Notes: generated by a model not told the origin, from the sequence alone. A stretch of DNA of 47,911 bases from Pectobacterium peruviense (GCF_002847345.1 NZ_LXFV01000024.1:1-47911), one strand, 5' to 3'; counted from the first letter of the stretch, positions 17,334 to 26,356 are shown. A program made the numbers and translations.

Positions 17334-17808
17334 GATTCCATTTACGCTTTTTGTGCTGTTGGTTATGAGAAAACACCATAAGGAGTCAGAGAGTTTTTCT
17401 AAAACATGGGATAGCTATGAATATGATTATGGATATGCAATATCTGTGAAAAATTTCGTGCGTGATTGCAGAGAGATAATTTATGCAACTCATGCACCAC
17501 GCCCGACGTAGGGCTGCTCAATCGCCGCAGCCCTACGAACCCTGGCTTTCGGCGTGAATTATGCCGCTGCGCGGTACATTCGAAACGCGTGTCATCCTGT
17601 CGAACCGCCTGTGACGCGCTCCCGACGCGGCACAGGCTTTCGCAGCGTCCATGCTGCTCATTCGGGATGCCCCACGTTTCTCATCATAATTTTTTACGCC
17701 TATGAACAGATAACAACGAGAAACAATCCACAGCGCTGCGTCACAAAAATAATCCAGAGCTATCACGCCAGAAACAAGCCATATGACAGATAAGAACACC
17801 AATTAATT
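17334..17808. other. Non-coding region between hpxF promoter and the regulator gene
   Basis: No believable gene is seen. The stretch 17490-17690 is clearly richer in GC than its AT-rich flanks and contains a perfect 10-bp inverted repeat (GTAGGGCTGC at 17508-17517, GCAGCCCTAC at 17527-17536) and a GCCTGTG/CACAGGC pair at about 17610-17636. A single TGCACCA half-site near 17493 resembles half an NtrC box. The region could host activator or IHF sites, or the terminator of the RpiR gene. Confidence 0.45.
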
Positions 17809-17857
17809 CGCACCATTAAAGTGCAACAGCACCACACTAACGCACCATTAGCGTTGC
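17809..17857. promoter_or_regulatory. NtrC-binding-site cluster (one strong, two weak)
   Basis: CGCACCATTAAAGTGCA (17809-17825) has the NtrC dyad GCAC-N7-GTGC with the TGGTGC arm, close to the glnA enhancer sites. Two weaker sites follow (17829-17843 and 17843-17857), each with one intact GCACCA half. The cluster overlaps the end of the RpiR gene and is about 490 bp upstream of the hpxF sigma-54 promoter and about 1 kb from that of hpxW. Confidence 0.62.
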
Positions 17858-18687
17858 TCTAACTCATCCAGTTCACCATAAAGATCCGCGATCTGATGGA
17901 TGCGTTGGCGTCCATCGCGCAGCATTTCATGCAATAACGCATTGCTGATCACATTCACCAAACTCATGGCAGACGAATAGCTGTCAAACGCCGATACGCT
18001 GTCCAGCGGAACGCACAGCGACCAGGTTGCCAATGGCATCAGCGCGCTCACCTGAGGTTCGCAGAGCAGCAGCACAGGCACACCGCGTTTTTGCAGCTGT
18101 GCTAGCAGCGGTTGAATCAGGCGTGGACGGCGGCGAAAAGCCACCACAATCACGACATCCTGCGCAGTGAGATCGACCAACTCTTCGGATAGCGTCTGCC
18201 CCGGCTGCGTCAGCAGCGTGACCTGTTGGCGAATCTGAAGCAGTTGTTGGCGTAGGTGCAGCGCGACCGGATAGCTGTTGCGTAGCCCAATCAGACACAG
18301 GCGCTGCGTCTGCATCAGCGCCTGGATCACGGCACCAAACTGTACGGGATCAATCTGGTTTATCCACTGCGTCAGGTTCGCCATTTCCTGCTTGTAATGC
18401 CGAGCAAGCAACGTATTCCCCTGCACCGCATCACGGTTATCCGCCAGCGGCATCCCACTCTGGCGCAGCGTTCTCAGTTCATCGCGCATGTCACGGTAGC
18501 TGGGGTAGCCCAGTCGTTTGAACAAGCGGCTGACGGTCGCTTTGGAAGCGCCGCTCAGCCGCGCCAGCTCGGCGCTGTTGTAGCTAATCAGATCGTCAAA
18601 ATGATCGAAGATGAAATCCGCGACACGCTGTTCTTGCGGTGAAAGCTCACTATAGCGATCCCGCAATCGTTCATCTATTTGCATCAT
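17848..18687 (-). CDS. RpiR-family transcriptional regulator of the hpx region
   Basis: The 279-residue protein has an N-terminal HTH (about 18-75, LSPQEQRVADFIFDHFDDL and LSGASKATVSRLFKRLGYPSY). A SIS domain follows (about 125-260, LCLIGLRNSYPVALHLRQQL and QDVVIVVAFRRRPR), which in this family senses a small, often phosphorylated ligand. It lies between hpxF (downstream, same strand) and hpxW (divergent), so it is the obvious local regulator of both operons. The start at 18687 has a GAGAG site; a second ATG follows directly. The ligand is unknown. Confidence 0.85.
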   Translation of the reverse strand: MMQIDERLRDRYSELSPQEQRVADFIFDHFDDLISYNSAELARLSGASKATVSRLFKRLGYPSYRDMRDELRTLRQSGMPLADNRDAVQGNTLLARHYKQEMANLTQWINQIDPVQFGAVIQALMQTQRLCLIGLRNSYPVALHLRQQLLQIRQQVTLLTQPGQTLSEELVDLTAQDVVIVVAFRRRPRLIQPLLAQLQKRGVPVLLLCEPQVSALMPLATWSLCVPLDSVSAFDSYSSAMSLVNVISNALLHEMLRDGRQRIHQIADLYGELDELEQR

Positions 18688-18811
18688 CGTCTCTCGTCCA
18701 TTGCGCGTGCTGTAACGTTTGTTTCATTGCGCAGAACATAGCACAGGATTGTCAGGATGATACAGGCACGCATTCCGACACACATATGGACTTCCCATCG
18801 CACCGAAAAAC

Positions 18812-18827
18812 TGGAACGCCGTTTGCT
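18812..18827 (+). promoter_or_regulatory. Sigma-54 promoter of hpxWXYZ
   Basis: TGGAACGCCGTTTGCT matches TGGCAC-N5-TTGCW with one change (C to A) and correct spacing. It ends about 50 bp before the hpxW start codon. With the hpxF promoter it places both hpx operons under RpoN. Confidence 0.75.
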
Positions 18828-18878
18828 TATAGCTAGGGTTAATAGAACTCATCACCCTACATAAAAAGGAATATCGAA

Positions 18879-20465
18879 ATGATGCAAAGTAATACCGCCC
18901 CGCTAGGCATGGCGGTGGCACCTCATCATTTAGCCAGCGCCAGCGCCTTGGCTGTTCTGCGCGAAGGCGGCAACGCCATTGAAGCCATGGTCGCTGCGGC
19001 GGCAACCATTGCCGTGGTGTACCCACATATGAACGGGATTGGCGGCGACGGCTTCTGGCTGATTGTGCCGCCACGCGGCGAACCTGTCGCGATTGATGCC
19101 AGCGGCGCTGCGGGATCGCTGGCCTGCCGCGAGTGGTATCGGGGTGAGAGCCGTATTCCGCATCGAGGCCCGAAAGCGGCGCTGACAGTCGCGGGTACTG
19201 TCGGCGGCTGGCAGGAAGCGTTGGCATTATCTCAAGAGCTGGGAGGAGAACCGCTACCGCTCGCTCGCTTGCTGTCTGACGCAATTCGCTATGCGGCGGA
19301 CGGCATTCCCGTCACGCAATCGCAGGAAGATGCGCTCACCCAGCGCTATCACGAACTGAGCGATTTTCCGGCCTTTAACCAACTCTTTATGCCGCAGGGA
19401 AATATCCCGCGCGCGGGTAGCCGTTTCACGCAGCCCGACTTAGCCGATACCTTAACGACGCTGAGCATTGAAGGGCTGGACAGCTTTTATCGCGGCTCTG
19501 TCGCCGCACGGCTGTCGGCGCAGATGACGCAGCTCGGGATGCCACTGACGGCCGACGATTTGGCGAGCTACCGCGCCAAGCGAACAACGCCGCTGGTGCT
19601 AAAACACAGTAAAGGCGATATCTACAATCTCGCGCCACCGACGCAGGGTCTGGTGTCCCTCGCGATCCTCGGCCTGACCGATCATTTAGACATGGAAGAT
19701 CTGAGCGATAGCCAGACGATCCATCGTATTGTCGAATCGACCAAGCTGGCGTTTGGCCTGCGTGACCGCTTCATTACCGATCCCAAACTGATGACGCAAA
19801 ATGTTCAGGCGCTGCTGGAAAACGATGCGCTTGGTGCACTGGCGCGACAGGTCGATACGCGAAAAGCCGCATCGTGGGGAGAAGGCAAAGGCCCCGGAGA
19901 CACCGTATGGATGGGCGTATGCGACAGCAGCGGCCTGTGCGTCTCTTTCATTCAAAGCATTTACCACGAATTCGGCAGCGGTGTTGTGCTACCGGGAACT
20001 GGCGTGCTCTGGCAGAACCGCGGTGCCTCATTCAGCCTCGATCCGGCACATCTGCTGGCGTTAGAACCGGGCAAACAGCCTTTTCATACCTTAAACCCCG
20101 CCGCCGCACGTTTATCCGACGGACGCACGATGGTCTACGGCTCGATGGGCGGAGACGGACAACCACAGACGCAGGCGGCCATCTTTATCCGTCACGTCCA
20201 GCAAGGGCTACCGCTGCAACAGGCGATTACCGCTCCACGCTGGTTGCTGGGTCGCACCTGGGGACAATCCTCCGACACACTGAAGATCGAAGATCGCTTT
20301 AAACCCGCCACCATAGATGCATTGCGTCAGCTAGGACACGACGTCGAGCTGTTGAGCAGCTTTAGCGAAACCGTCGGCCATGCGGGTGCCATCGTGCGCC
20401 ACACCAACGGCATGCTGGAAGGCGCTTTCGATCCACGCAGCAACGGCAGCGCGGCAGGCTTTTAG
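18879..20465 (+). CDS. hpxW: Oxamate amidohydrolase HpxW (gamma-glutamyltransferase family)
   Basis: This 528-residue Ntn-hydrolase should hydrolyse oxamate to oxalate and ammonia, as described for the Klebsiella enzyme. It is expected to self-cleave before a Thr; the fitting residue is Thr342 in GPGDTVWMGVCD, giving a large and a small subunit. It has ALAVLREGGNAIEAMVAAAATIAVVYPHMNGIGGDG (as short blocks at 23-57), typical of the family, and the late GSMGGDGQPQ. Unlike secreted gamma-glutamyltransferases it lacks a signal peptide, so it acts in the cytosol. The start has an AAGGAA site. It is the first gene of hpxWXYZ. Confidence 0.88.
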   Translation: MMQSNTAPLGMAVAPHHLASASALAVLREGGNAIEAMVAAAATIAVVYPHMNGIGGDGFWLIVPPRGEPVAIDASGAAGSLACREWYRGESRIPHRGPKAALTVAGTVGGWQEALALSQELGGEPLPLARLLSDAIRYAADGIPVTQSQEDALTQRYHELSDFPAFNQLFMPQGNIPRAGSRFTQPDLADTLTTLSIEGLDSFYRGSVAARLSAQMTQLGMPLTADDLASYRAKRTTPLVLKHSKGDIYNLAPPTQGLVSLAILGLTDHLDMEDLSDSQTIHRIVESTKLAFGLRDRFITDPKLMTQNVQALLENDALGALARQVDTRKAASWGEGKGPGDTVWMGVCDSSGLCVSFIQSIYHEFGSGVVLPGTGVLWQNRGASFSLDPAHLLALEPGKQPFHTLNPAAARLSDGRTMVYGSMGGDGQPQTQAAIFIRHVQQGLPLQQAITAPRWLLGRTWGQSSDTLKIEDRFKPATIDALRQLGHDVELLSSFSETVGHAGAIVRHTNGMLEGAFDPRSNGSAAGF

Positions 20466-20490
20466 TCCTACTTAACCGAGAGAAAACAGA

Positions 20491-20682
20491 ATGACGATGA
20501 TCGAACAAGACGCACTGACAGTGTATCTGCAACAGATGGAAACGCTGCTATCTCTGCAACTCAGCCAGGAACGACGTCAGGAACTGCTGGTGCAATTCAG
20601 CCGTATCCACGCCATGGCACAGCCGTTGATGGAATTTCCCCTTGATGAGCATCAGGACATTGCTGGCGTTTATACGCTATGA
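20491..20682 (+). CDS. hpxX: HpxX, AtzG/GatC-like small subunit
   Basis: This 63-residue acidic protein contains a helical DALTVYLQQMETLLSLQL segment, REELLVQF-like residues and a terminal FPLDEHQDIAGVYTL. This fits the AtzG/DUF4089 family of small proteins that wrap around an amidase as GatC does with GatA. It overlaps hpxY by four bases (ATGA), consistent with stoichiometric partners. It has no catalytic function of its own by analogy. Confidence 0.82.
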   Translation: MTMIEQDALTVYLQQMETLLSLQLSQERRQELLVQFSRIHAMAQPLMEFPLDEHQDIAGVYTL

Positions 20683-22097
20683 GTTTATATGCTAAGCGCA
20701 CGTCCTCATCATTATCTATCCGGCAGATTCAGCAAGGCTTGCAGGCTGGAACGTTCTCCGCCAAAGAGCTTGCACAGCAGGCACTAGCCGCGATTGAGCA
20801 AACCAATCCTACGATTAATGCTTATACCCATGTCACCGGCGAACGCATGTTGGCAGAAGCAGAGCGTATCGACACATACCGTCAACGTGGGGAAACCTTA
20901 CCCGCGCTGGCCGGTGTGCCTTATGCCGTAAAGAACCTGTTTGATGTCAGCGGCGAAACCACGCTGGCGGGTGCCGAGCTTTTCAGCCAGAGACCGCCCG
21001 CTACGCAAGATGCCTTTGCCATCCGTCAGCTTGCCAGTCAGGGTGCGCTGCTGTCCGGCATGTTGAATATGGATGCCTATGCCTACGGCTTTACCACCGA
21101 GAACAGCCATTATGGCCCCACGCGTAACCCGCTCGACACGCAGCGTATTGCCGGAGGGTCGTCCGGCGGATCGGCGGCATCTGTCGCCGCAGGGTTGGTT
21201 AACTTCACGCTGGGCAGCGACACCAATGGCTCGATCCGCGTGCCGTCGTCGCTATGCGGCATTTTCGGGCTGAAGCCGACATTTGGCCGTTTATCACGCC
21301 ACGGTAGCCACCCGTTTGTCGCCAGCCTCGACCACATTGGTCCGCTCGCCCGTAGCACAGACGATCTGGCACTGGTGTTCGATGCACTACAAGGTCGCGA
21401 CAAGCACGATCGTTTTCAGGCCGAGCGTGAAACGCAGCATACCGCCCAACAGCTGGAAGCAGGCAGCGATGGACTACGCTATGCCGTGCTTGATGGCTAC
21501 TTTTCCACATGGAGTAGCGAGGAGGCAAAAGCCGCCGTCTGCCAGATCGCACAGGCGCTGGGCGCACAGGACAGCCTGACGTTAACCGATGCCGCGCTGG
21601 CACGCAGCGCCGCCTTTATTCTGTCAGCCAGTGAAGGAGGAAATCAGTATTTGCCCGACTTACGCACTCAGTCTGAGCGTTTTGAGCCACTGTCACGCGA
21701 GCGGCTGCTGGCTGGGGCGATGATCCCCGCCGTCTGGTATGTGCAAGCCCAGCGCTTCCGTAACTATTTTCGTCAACAGACACTGGCGTTGTTTGAACAC
21801 ACCGACCTGCTGATTGCCCCCGCGACGCCCTGCTCCGCCACACTCATTGGGCAGGAAACCATGCGTATTAATGATACTGACCTGCCCGTCCGCGCCAGCA
21901 TGGGGATGCTGACACAGCCGATCTCTTTCGTCGGGCTGCCCGTCGTAACGGTGCCGGTAGCAACCGCCAGCGGCCTGCCGATAGGTATTCAGATTATTGC
22001 CGCACCGTGGCGTGAGGATCTTTGTCTGCGGACGGCGTGGGCGCTTGAGCAGCAGGGAATAACCTATACCCTAAGAGGAAAGAAATATGTTGCCTGA
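20679..22097 (+). CDS. hpxY: HpxY, AtzE-like amidase
   Basis: The 472-residue amidase-signature enzyme has the Ser-cisSer-Lys triad: Lys85 in PYAVKNLFDV, Ser161 in AGGSSGGSAAS and the nucleophile Ser185 in DTNGSIRVPS. Family blocks GLKPTFGRLSRHG and DHIGPLARSTDD follow. AtzE relatives cleave small carboxylated ureas. In this pathway oxalurate or a related ureide is a reasonable but unproven substrate. It is coupled to hpxX upstream and overlaps hpxZ by 11 bp. Confidence 0.86.
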   Translation: MSLYAKRTSSSLSIRQIQQGLQAGTFSAKELAQQALAAIEQTNPTINAYTHVTGERMLAEAERIDTYRQRGETLPALAGVPYAVKNLFDVSGETTLAGAELFSQRPPATQDAFAIRQLASQGALLSGMLNMDAYAYGFTTENSHYGPTRNPLDTQRIAGGSSGGSAASVAAGLVNFTLGSDTNGSIRVPSSLCGIFGLKPTFGRLSRHGSHPFVASLDHIGPLARSTDDLALVFDALQGRDKHDRFQAERETQHTAQQLEAGSDGLRYAVLDGYFSTWSSEEAKAAVCQIAQALGAQDSLTLTDAALARSAAFILSASEGGNQYLPDLRTQSERFEPLSRERLLAGAMIPAVWYVQAQRFRNYFRQQTLALFEHTDLLIAPATPCSATLIGQETMRINDTDLPVRASMGMLTQPISFVGLPVVTVPVATASGLPIGIQIIAAPWREDLCLRTAWALEQQGITYTLRGKKYVA

Positions 22098-22473
22098 TGA
22101 TGTCAACCAAGCGGATGTGCTGGCCGATGTGACTGCCGCGTTCTATCGCTACGAAAAAGCCTTAACCGGTAACGACGTTGCGGTGCTAGATGAGTTGTTC
22201 TGGCACGATGAAAAAACGGTGCGCTACGGTGCGGGAGAAAATCTGTACGGGATCGAGGAAATCCGCGCCTTTCGCCTCGCTCGTCCCTCTGCCGGTCTGG
22301 ACAGAGCCCTGCGTAATACGGTCATCACGACCTACGGTCATGATATGGCCGTCGCTAGCACCGAGTTTACCCGCACAGGCAGCACGAAGATTGGCCGCCA
22401 AATGCAGACCTGGGTTAAAATGACCGAAGGCTGGCGTATTGTCGCCGCCCACGTCAGCGTGATGAGCGAGTGA
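22087..22473 (+). CDS. hpxZ: HpxZ, AtzH-like DUF3225 protein
   Basis: This 128-residue NTF2/SnoaL-like protein has FYRYEKALTGNDVAVLDELFWHDEKTVRYG, GIEEIRAFRLARP and a terminal QTWVKMTEGWRIVAAHVSVMSE (cited as short blocks at 19-48, 56-68 and 106-128). AtzH homologues hydrolyse small dicarboxylated urea derivatives. Its place after hpxY suggests it acts on the product of that amidase. The start has GAGGAAAG upstream. A weak GGGGAA/TTCCCC inverted repeat follows the stop (22478-22490). Confidence 0.83.
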   Translation: MLPDDVNQADVLADVTAAFYRYEKALTGNDVAVLDELFWHDEKTVRYGAGENLYGIEEIRAFRLARPSAGLDRALRNTVITTYGHDMAVASTEFTRTGSTKIGRQMQTWVKMTEGWRIVAAHVSVMSE

Positions 22474-22518
22474 CAAAGGGGAATTTCCCCCTATCACCAC
22501 GTCCACATAATTCGGCGT

Positions 22519-22911
22519 TCAAGGCTGGCGGTGATACACCGCTTCAATATTGTATCCATCCGGGTCGCGCACGAATGCAGCGTAATAATCCTGATGATAA
22601 TTCGGACGCAGCCCCGGCGGCCCATTATCTATGCCACCCACCGCAATAGCGGCAGCAAAAAAAGCATCCACACGCTCTCGCGAGGCGGCGCTGAAAGCAA
22701 AGTGCACCGCCGGGCAAGGCTCACCCTTTGACTGATAAATCCAGAATTCGCCACCGGGATCGCTTGACTGCCCATATCCTTCCGTCACCGCAAAACTGAC
22801 GGCAAACGACATGTCCTTAATCAGTGTGTAACCCAATGGTTCAAGCGCCGCTGCATAGAATTGTCGGCTACGGGCAATATCCCGTACTGGTATGCTCAGG
22901 TGATCTAACAC
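22519..22911 (-). CDS. VOC (glyoxalase-like) family protein
   Basis: The 130-residue single-module vicinal-oxygen-chelate protein starts MLDHLSIPVRDIARSRQFY and ends FVRDPDGYNIEAVYHRQP, the YaeR/glyoxalase-like pattern. Candidate metal ligands are His4, the His in AVHFAFSA (about 70) and the Glu in NIEAVYH (about 124). The substrate is unknown. It is convergent with hpxZ and is probably not part of that pathway. Confidence 0.85.
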   Translation of the reverse strand: MLDHLSIPVRDIARSRQFYAAALEPLGYTLIKDMSFAVSFAVTEGYGQSSDPGGEFWIYQSKGEPCPAVHFAFSAASRERVDAFFAAAIAVGGIDNGPPGLRPNYHQDYYAAFVRDPDGYNIEAVYHRQP

Positions 22912-23484
22912 GATGGCCTCTTTCGATAGTCGTTATGGATGATATTTAACCATCATAACCCTATATTTTATCTGGATAACACGATCGCGATCGGCAAAAT
23001 GCACATGCACGATAGCGCACGAAGCATTTCACCAAATTGGTACAGCATCTCGACTTTATTACGCTGCAAAAATGAAGAATATATTATTCAGAACACTCTT
23101 ATTTATTGGTGGGAATTAACACAATCATTTCACCCATTATATCTTTGCTATACTGTATAAAATACCGACAGATATCATAAGTAAAAAATGTACCTGCGTC
23201 GGCCTATTTGAGTGTCTATAAGCCCAAAAACGTGATTTATTTATCATATTATTCGATTAGTGGAATTCACTATAAATAGCGATTTATCCACAATCAGAAA
23301 AGGTTATATCAGCCGCAAATTCAATATGTAAAAACCAGCAGGTAACGTACTGTTATAAAAAGAATTACCCTTCAAGATAAAAATCACAAAGATCACATAA
23401 ATCATGAAGATAACATAGCAATAATCGCGTTGTCGCTCTGGCTAATATTCGCCTAGCGAGAGGCGGCGCTGGGGCAATAAAGGG
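22912..23484. other. AT-rich non-coding region upstream of proV
   Basis: No supported gene is seen (a 73-codon open frame at 22939-23160 lacks coding character). The AT-rich composition resembles the H-NS-sensitive upstream element of enterobacterial proU. I see no match to a known RNA. Confidence 0.5.
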
Positions 23485-23512
23485 TTGTCTCAGAATCTGA
23501 GTATGATAGGGT
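23485..23512 (+). promoter_or_regulatory. Osmoregulated proU P2-type promoter
   Basis: TTGTCT (-35) and TAGGGT (-10) are 16 bp apart. The surrounding TCAGAATCTGAGTATGATAG stretch closely resembles the main E. coli proU promoter, about 70 bp upstream of proV. Confidence 0.75.
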
Positions 23513-23580
23513 AGATTATGTTTAATCATTATCAGGGTTAGGTTATAGAATTATAAACGACACAGGAAAACAATAATTTC

Positions 23581-24783
23581 ATGGCAATTAAACTTGAAGT
23601 AAAGAATCTTTATAAGATATTTGGCGAGCACCCAGACAGAGCATTTAAACTGATTGATAAAGGCCTGAGTAAAGATCAGGTATTTGAAAAAACAGGGCTT
23701 ACTGTCGGGGTAAAAGATGCCAGTCTGGCCATTGAAGAAGGCGAGATATTTGTCATCATGGGATTATCCGGTTCCGGCAAATCAACCATGGTACGCCTTC
23801 TCAATCGTCTGATCGAACCCACTCGGGGTCAGGTGCTGATCGACGGTGAGGATATCTCCAGGATATCTGATACCGCGCTGCGCGACGTGCGCCGCAAGAA
23901 GATCAGTATGGTGTTCCAATCCTTTGCGCTCATGCCGCATCTGAATATCCTCAACAATACCGCGTTTGGTATGGAACTGGCTGGCGTGCCGAAAGCAGAG
24001 CGTGAGCAAAAAGCGCTGGATGCGTTGCAGCAGGTTGGGCTTGAAGCCTACGCGGCGTCTTATCCAGATGAGCTGTCTGGCGGGATGCGGCAGCGTGTAG
24101 GTCTGGCCCGTGCGTTAGCAAATGACCCCGATATCCTGTTGATGGATGAGGCATTCTCCGCACTCGATCCGCTAATCCGTACTGAAATGCAGGATGAGTT
24201 AGTCAAACTCCAGTCCCGTCATCAACGCACTATCGTCTTTATCTCGCACGATCTGGATGAAGCGATGCGCATCGGTGACCGGATTGCCATCATGCACGGC
24301 GGTGAAGTGATTCAGGTCGGTACGCCCGATGAGATCCTGAATAACCCAGCCAATGACTATGTGCGCACCTTTTTCCGCGGTGTCGATATCAGCCACGTGT
24401 TTAGCGCCAAAGATATCGCCCGTCGTCGCCCAGTCACCTTAATTCGTAAAACCCCCGGCGTAGGACCGCGTTCCGCGCTGAAAATCCTTCAGGACGAAGA
24501 CCGTGATTACGGCTACGTACTGGAAGGGGGGAAACGCTTCATTGGCATCGTGTCTATTGATTCACTGAAGCAGGCGCTGAAAGAACAGCAACCGCTGGAA
24601 CAGGCGTTACTGCCCGAACCTGCTCCCGTGCCCGCAGATATGTCACTCAACGAGCTGATTTCTCAGGTCGCACAGGCTCCCTGTGCCGTCCCTGTCGTCG
24701 GCGAAAACCATGAGTACATTGGCATCATTTCCAAAGGAATGTTGCTTCAGGCACTGGATAAGGAAGGAGTGACCAATGAGTAA
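23581..24783 (+). CDS. proV: Glycine betaine/proline ABC importer ATPase ProV
   Basis: ProV energises uptake of glycine betaine and related osmoprotectants. The 400 residues show the family N-terminus ([18 protein letters not shown]), Walker [10 protein letters not shown] (about 60-68), ABC signature [12 protein letters not shown], Walker [14 protein letters not shown] and the switch His in [10 protein letters not shown]. Two C-terminal CBS repeats (about 280-400, ending [16 protein letters not shown]) sense ionic strength. It overlaps proW by 8 bp. Confidence 0.98.
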   Translation: MAIKLEVKNLYKIFGEHPDRAFKLIDKGLSKDQVFEKTGLTVGVKDASLAIEEGEIFVIMGLSGSGKSTMVRLLNRLIEPTRGQVLIDGEDISRISDTALRDVRRKKISMVFQSFALMPHLNILNNTAFGMELAGVPKAEREQKALDALQQVGLEAYAASYPDELSGGMRQRVGLARALANDPDILLMDEAFSALDPLIRTEMQDELVKLQSRHQRTIVFISHDLDEAMRIGDRIAIMHGGEVIQVGTPDEILNNPANDYVRTFFRGVDISHVFSAKDIARRRPVTLIRKTPGVGPRSALKILQDEDRDYGYVLEGGKRFIGIVSIDSLKQALKEQQPLEQALLPEPAPVPADMSLNELISQVAQAPCAVPVVGENHEYIGIISKGMLLQALDKEGVTNE

Positions 24784-26059
24784 ATCAACACCGAATCCGT
24801 GGGACAACACCACGGCACAAAATCAGCCTGCCGACCAAAACGCAACGCCTGAGCAGGGTAATAGCGCCGCGCAAAGCGATCCGTGGGCAACCAGCACGCA
24901 GAACGCGCCTGCCGATCACGCGGCTGATAGTTCTACAGCAGCACAACACGGTTCAACGCCTGACAGCGCATCGCAAAGCGATCCTTGGTCTACCGCCGCG
25001 CCTGCTCAAGATGCACCGGCTAACGGCAGCGATGCCTGGAGCAGTGCTCCGGCTCCCGATGGTTCTACCGATGCGGCCCATCAGGCTGCGCAATCCGGCA
25101 GTGACTGGTTAAACAGCGCGGCTCCTGCGACACCCGAGCATTTCAATCTGCTCGATCCGTTTAAGGACACACTAATTCCGCTGGATAGTTGGGTCACCCA
25201 CGGTATCGACTGGGTTGTGCTGCACTTCAGACCGATCTTCCAGGGCATTCGCGTGCCGGTCGATTTTATTCTGGGCGGCTTCCAACAGTTTCTGCTGGGA
25301 ATGCCTGCGCCGATTGCAATCCTGGTGTTTTCACTGATTGCCTGGCAGATGTCCAGCCTCGGCATGGGCGTAGCAACCCTACTGTCGCTGATTGCGATTG
25401 GCGCGATTGGTGCCTGGTCACAGGCCATGATTACGTTAGCGCTGGTGCTGACCGCGCTGTTCTTCTGCGTGCTCATCGGGCTCCCCATGGGGATCTGGCT
25501 GGCGCGTAGCGAACGAGCCGCGAAGTTTATCCGGCCACTGCTCGATGCCATGCAGACCACACCCGCGTTCGTCTATCTGGTGCCTATCGTCATGCTGTTC
25601 GGTATAGGTAACGTGCCGGGTGTCGTGGTAACGATTATCTTCGCCCTGCCACCGATTATTCGCTTAACGATTCTGGGGATTCGTCAGGTGCCCGCCGATC
25701 TGGTTGAAGCCGCTGAATCATTCGGTGCCAGCCCGCGCCAGATGCTGTTTAAGGTTCAGCTCCCGCTGGCCATGCCGACCATCATGGCCGGTGTTAACCA
25801 GACGCTGATGCTGGCGCTGTCGATGGTGGTTATCGCCTCGATGATCGCCGTAGGTGGTTTAGGCCAGATGGTACTACGCGGTATTGGCCGTCTGGATATG
25901 GGTCTGGCTGCCGTCGGTGGCGTCGGGATTGTTATTCTGGCCATTATTCTTGACCGTCTCACACAGTCTCTGGGGCGCGATCGTCGCAGCAAGGGCAATA
26001 AAAGCTGGTACGCCAGCGGCCCAATCGGCCTGCTGACCCGCCCTTTCATCAAGCAGTAA
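24776..26059 (+). CDS. proW: Glycine betaine/proline ABC importer permease ProW with an expanded N-terminal tail
   Basis: The membrane core (from about residue 120, [14 protein letters not shown]-like entry, then several membrane segments with EAA loop [21 protein letters not shown]) is typical ProW. The protein has 427 residues against about 354 in E. coli. The extra length is an Asn/Gln/Ala/Ser/Asp-rich N-terminal tail with recurring short units NPWD, DPWAT, DPWST, DAWSS and DWLNS. The tail should be cytosolic or periplasmic unstructured sequence preceding the first membrane helix. It sits between proV (overlap 8 bp) and proX. Confidence 0.97.
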   Translation: MSKSTPNPWDNTTAQNQPADQNATPEQGNSAAQSDPWATSTQNAPADHAADSSTAAQHGSTPDSASQSDPWSTAAPAQDAPANGSDAWSSAPAPDGSTDAAHQAAQSGSDWLNSAAPATPEHFNLLDPFKDTLIPLDSWVTHGIDWVVLHFRPIFQGIRVPVDFILGGFQQFLLGMPAPIAILVFSLIAWQMSSLGMGVATLLSLIAIGAIGAWSQAMITLALVLTALFFCVLIGLPMGIWLARSERAAKFIRPLLDAMQTTPAFVYLVPIVMLFGIGNVPGVVVTIIFALPPIIRLTILGIRQVPADLVEAAESFGASPRQMLFKVQLPLAMPTIMAGVNQTLMLALSMVVIASMIAVGGLGQMVLRGIGRLDMGLAAVGGVGIVILAIILDRLTQSLGRDRRSKGNKSWYASGPIGLLTRPFIKQ

Positions 26060-26067
26060 CGCTCGTC

Positions 26068-26097
26068 CCGCTTGTCTGGCCAATGTCAGACAAGCGG
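26068..26097 (+). terminator. Perfect 11-bp hairpin after proW
   Basis: CCGCTTGTCTG and CAGACAAGCGG pair perfectly around an 8-base loop, 8 bp after the proW stop. There is no immediate T-run. It could reduce read-through or protect the proVW part of the message rather than end transcription fully. Confidence 0.5.
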
Positions 26098-26153
26098 CGA
26101 CATTCACTACTCGTTTTATCCACACGTTAATTTTATTAGCAACACTTACCATT

Positions 26154-26356
26154 TACCCTAAATAATTCGAGTTTCAGGCAGGCGGCAAGGGAAGGCATCC
26201 CGATGAGCTTACAGAGGTAAGTGATTCGGGTGACTGACAAATCTGCCAAAGGCAGATTTGAACGCTGCTTGCAGCGGCCCCTACGGGGCGAGGTACACGC
26301 AAGTGTCCCGAGTAACGCAGCCAACGCACATGCAACTTGAAGTATGACGGGTATAA
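26154..26356 (+). repeat. ERIC repeat with an internal hairpin-rich insertion, between proW and proX
   Basis: Both ERIC ends are present (TACCCTAAATAATTCGAG at the left, CTTGAAGTATGACGGGTATA at the right) with the core GAGCTTACAGAGGTAAGTGA. About 79 extra bases (26238-26316) interrupt the right half. They comprise three successive stem-loops: CAAATCTGCC/GGCAGATTTG, CGCTGC/GCAGCG and GCCCC/GGGGC. Removing them restores the usual length of about 124-127 bp. Confidence 0.88.

Noticed and set aside
17533-17802. Overlapping open frames on both strands in the hpxF-regulator gap
   Set aside because: Composition is uneven, there is no start context or family resemblance, and the frames overlap inverted repeats and the proposed regulatory region.
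22939-23160. 73-codon plus-strand open frame upstream of proV
   Set aside because: It lies in AT-rich sequence, has no ribosome site and no recognisable protein features; chance opening is likely.
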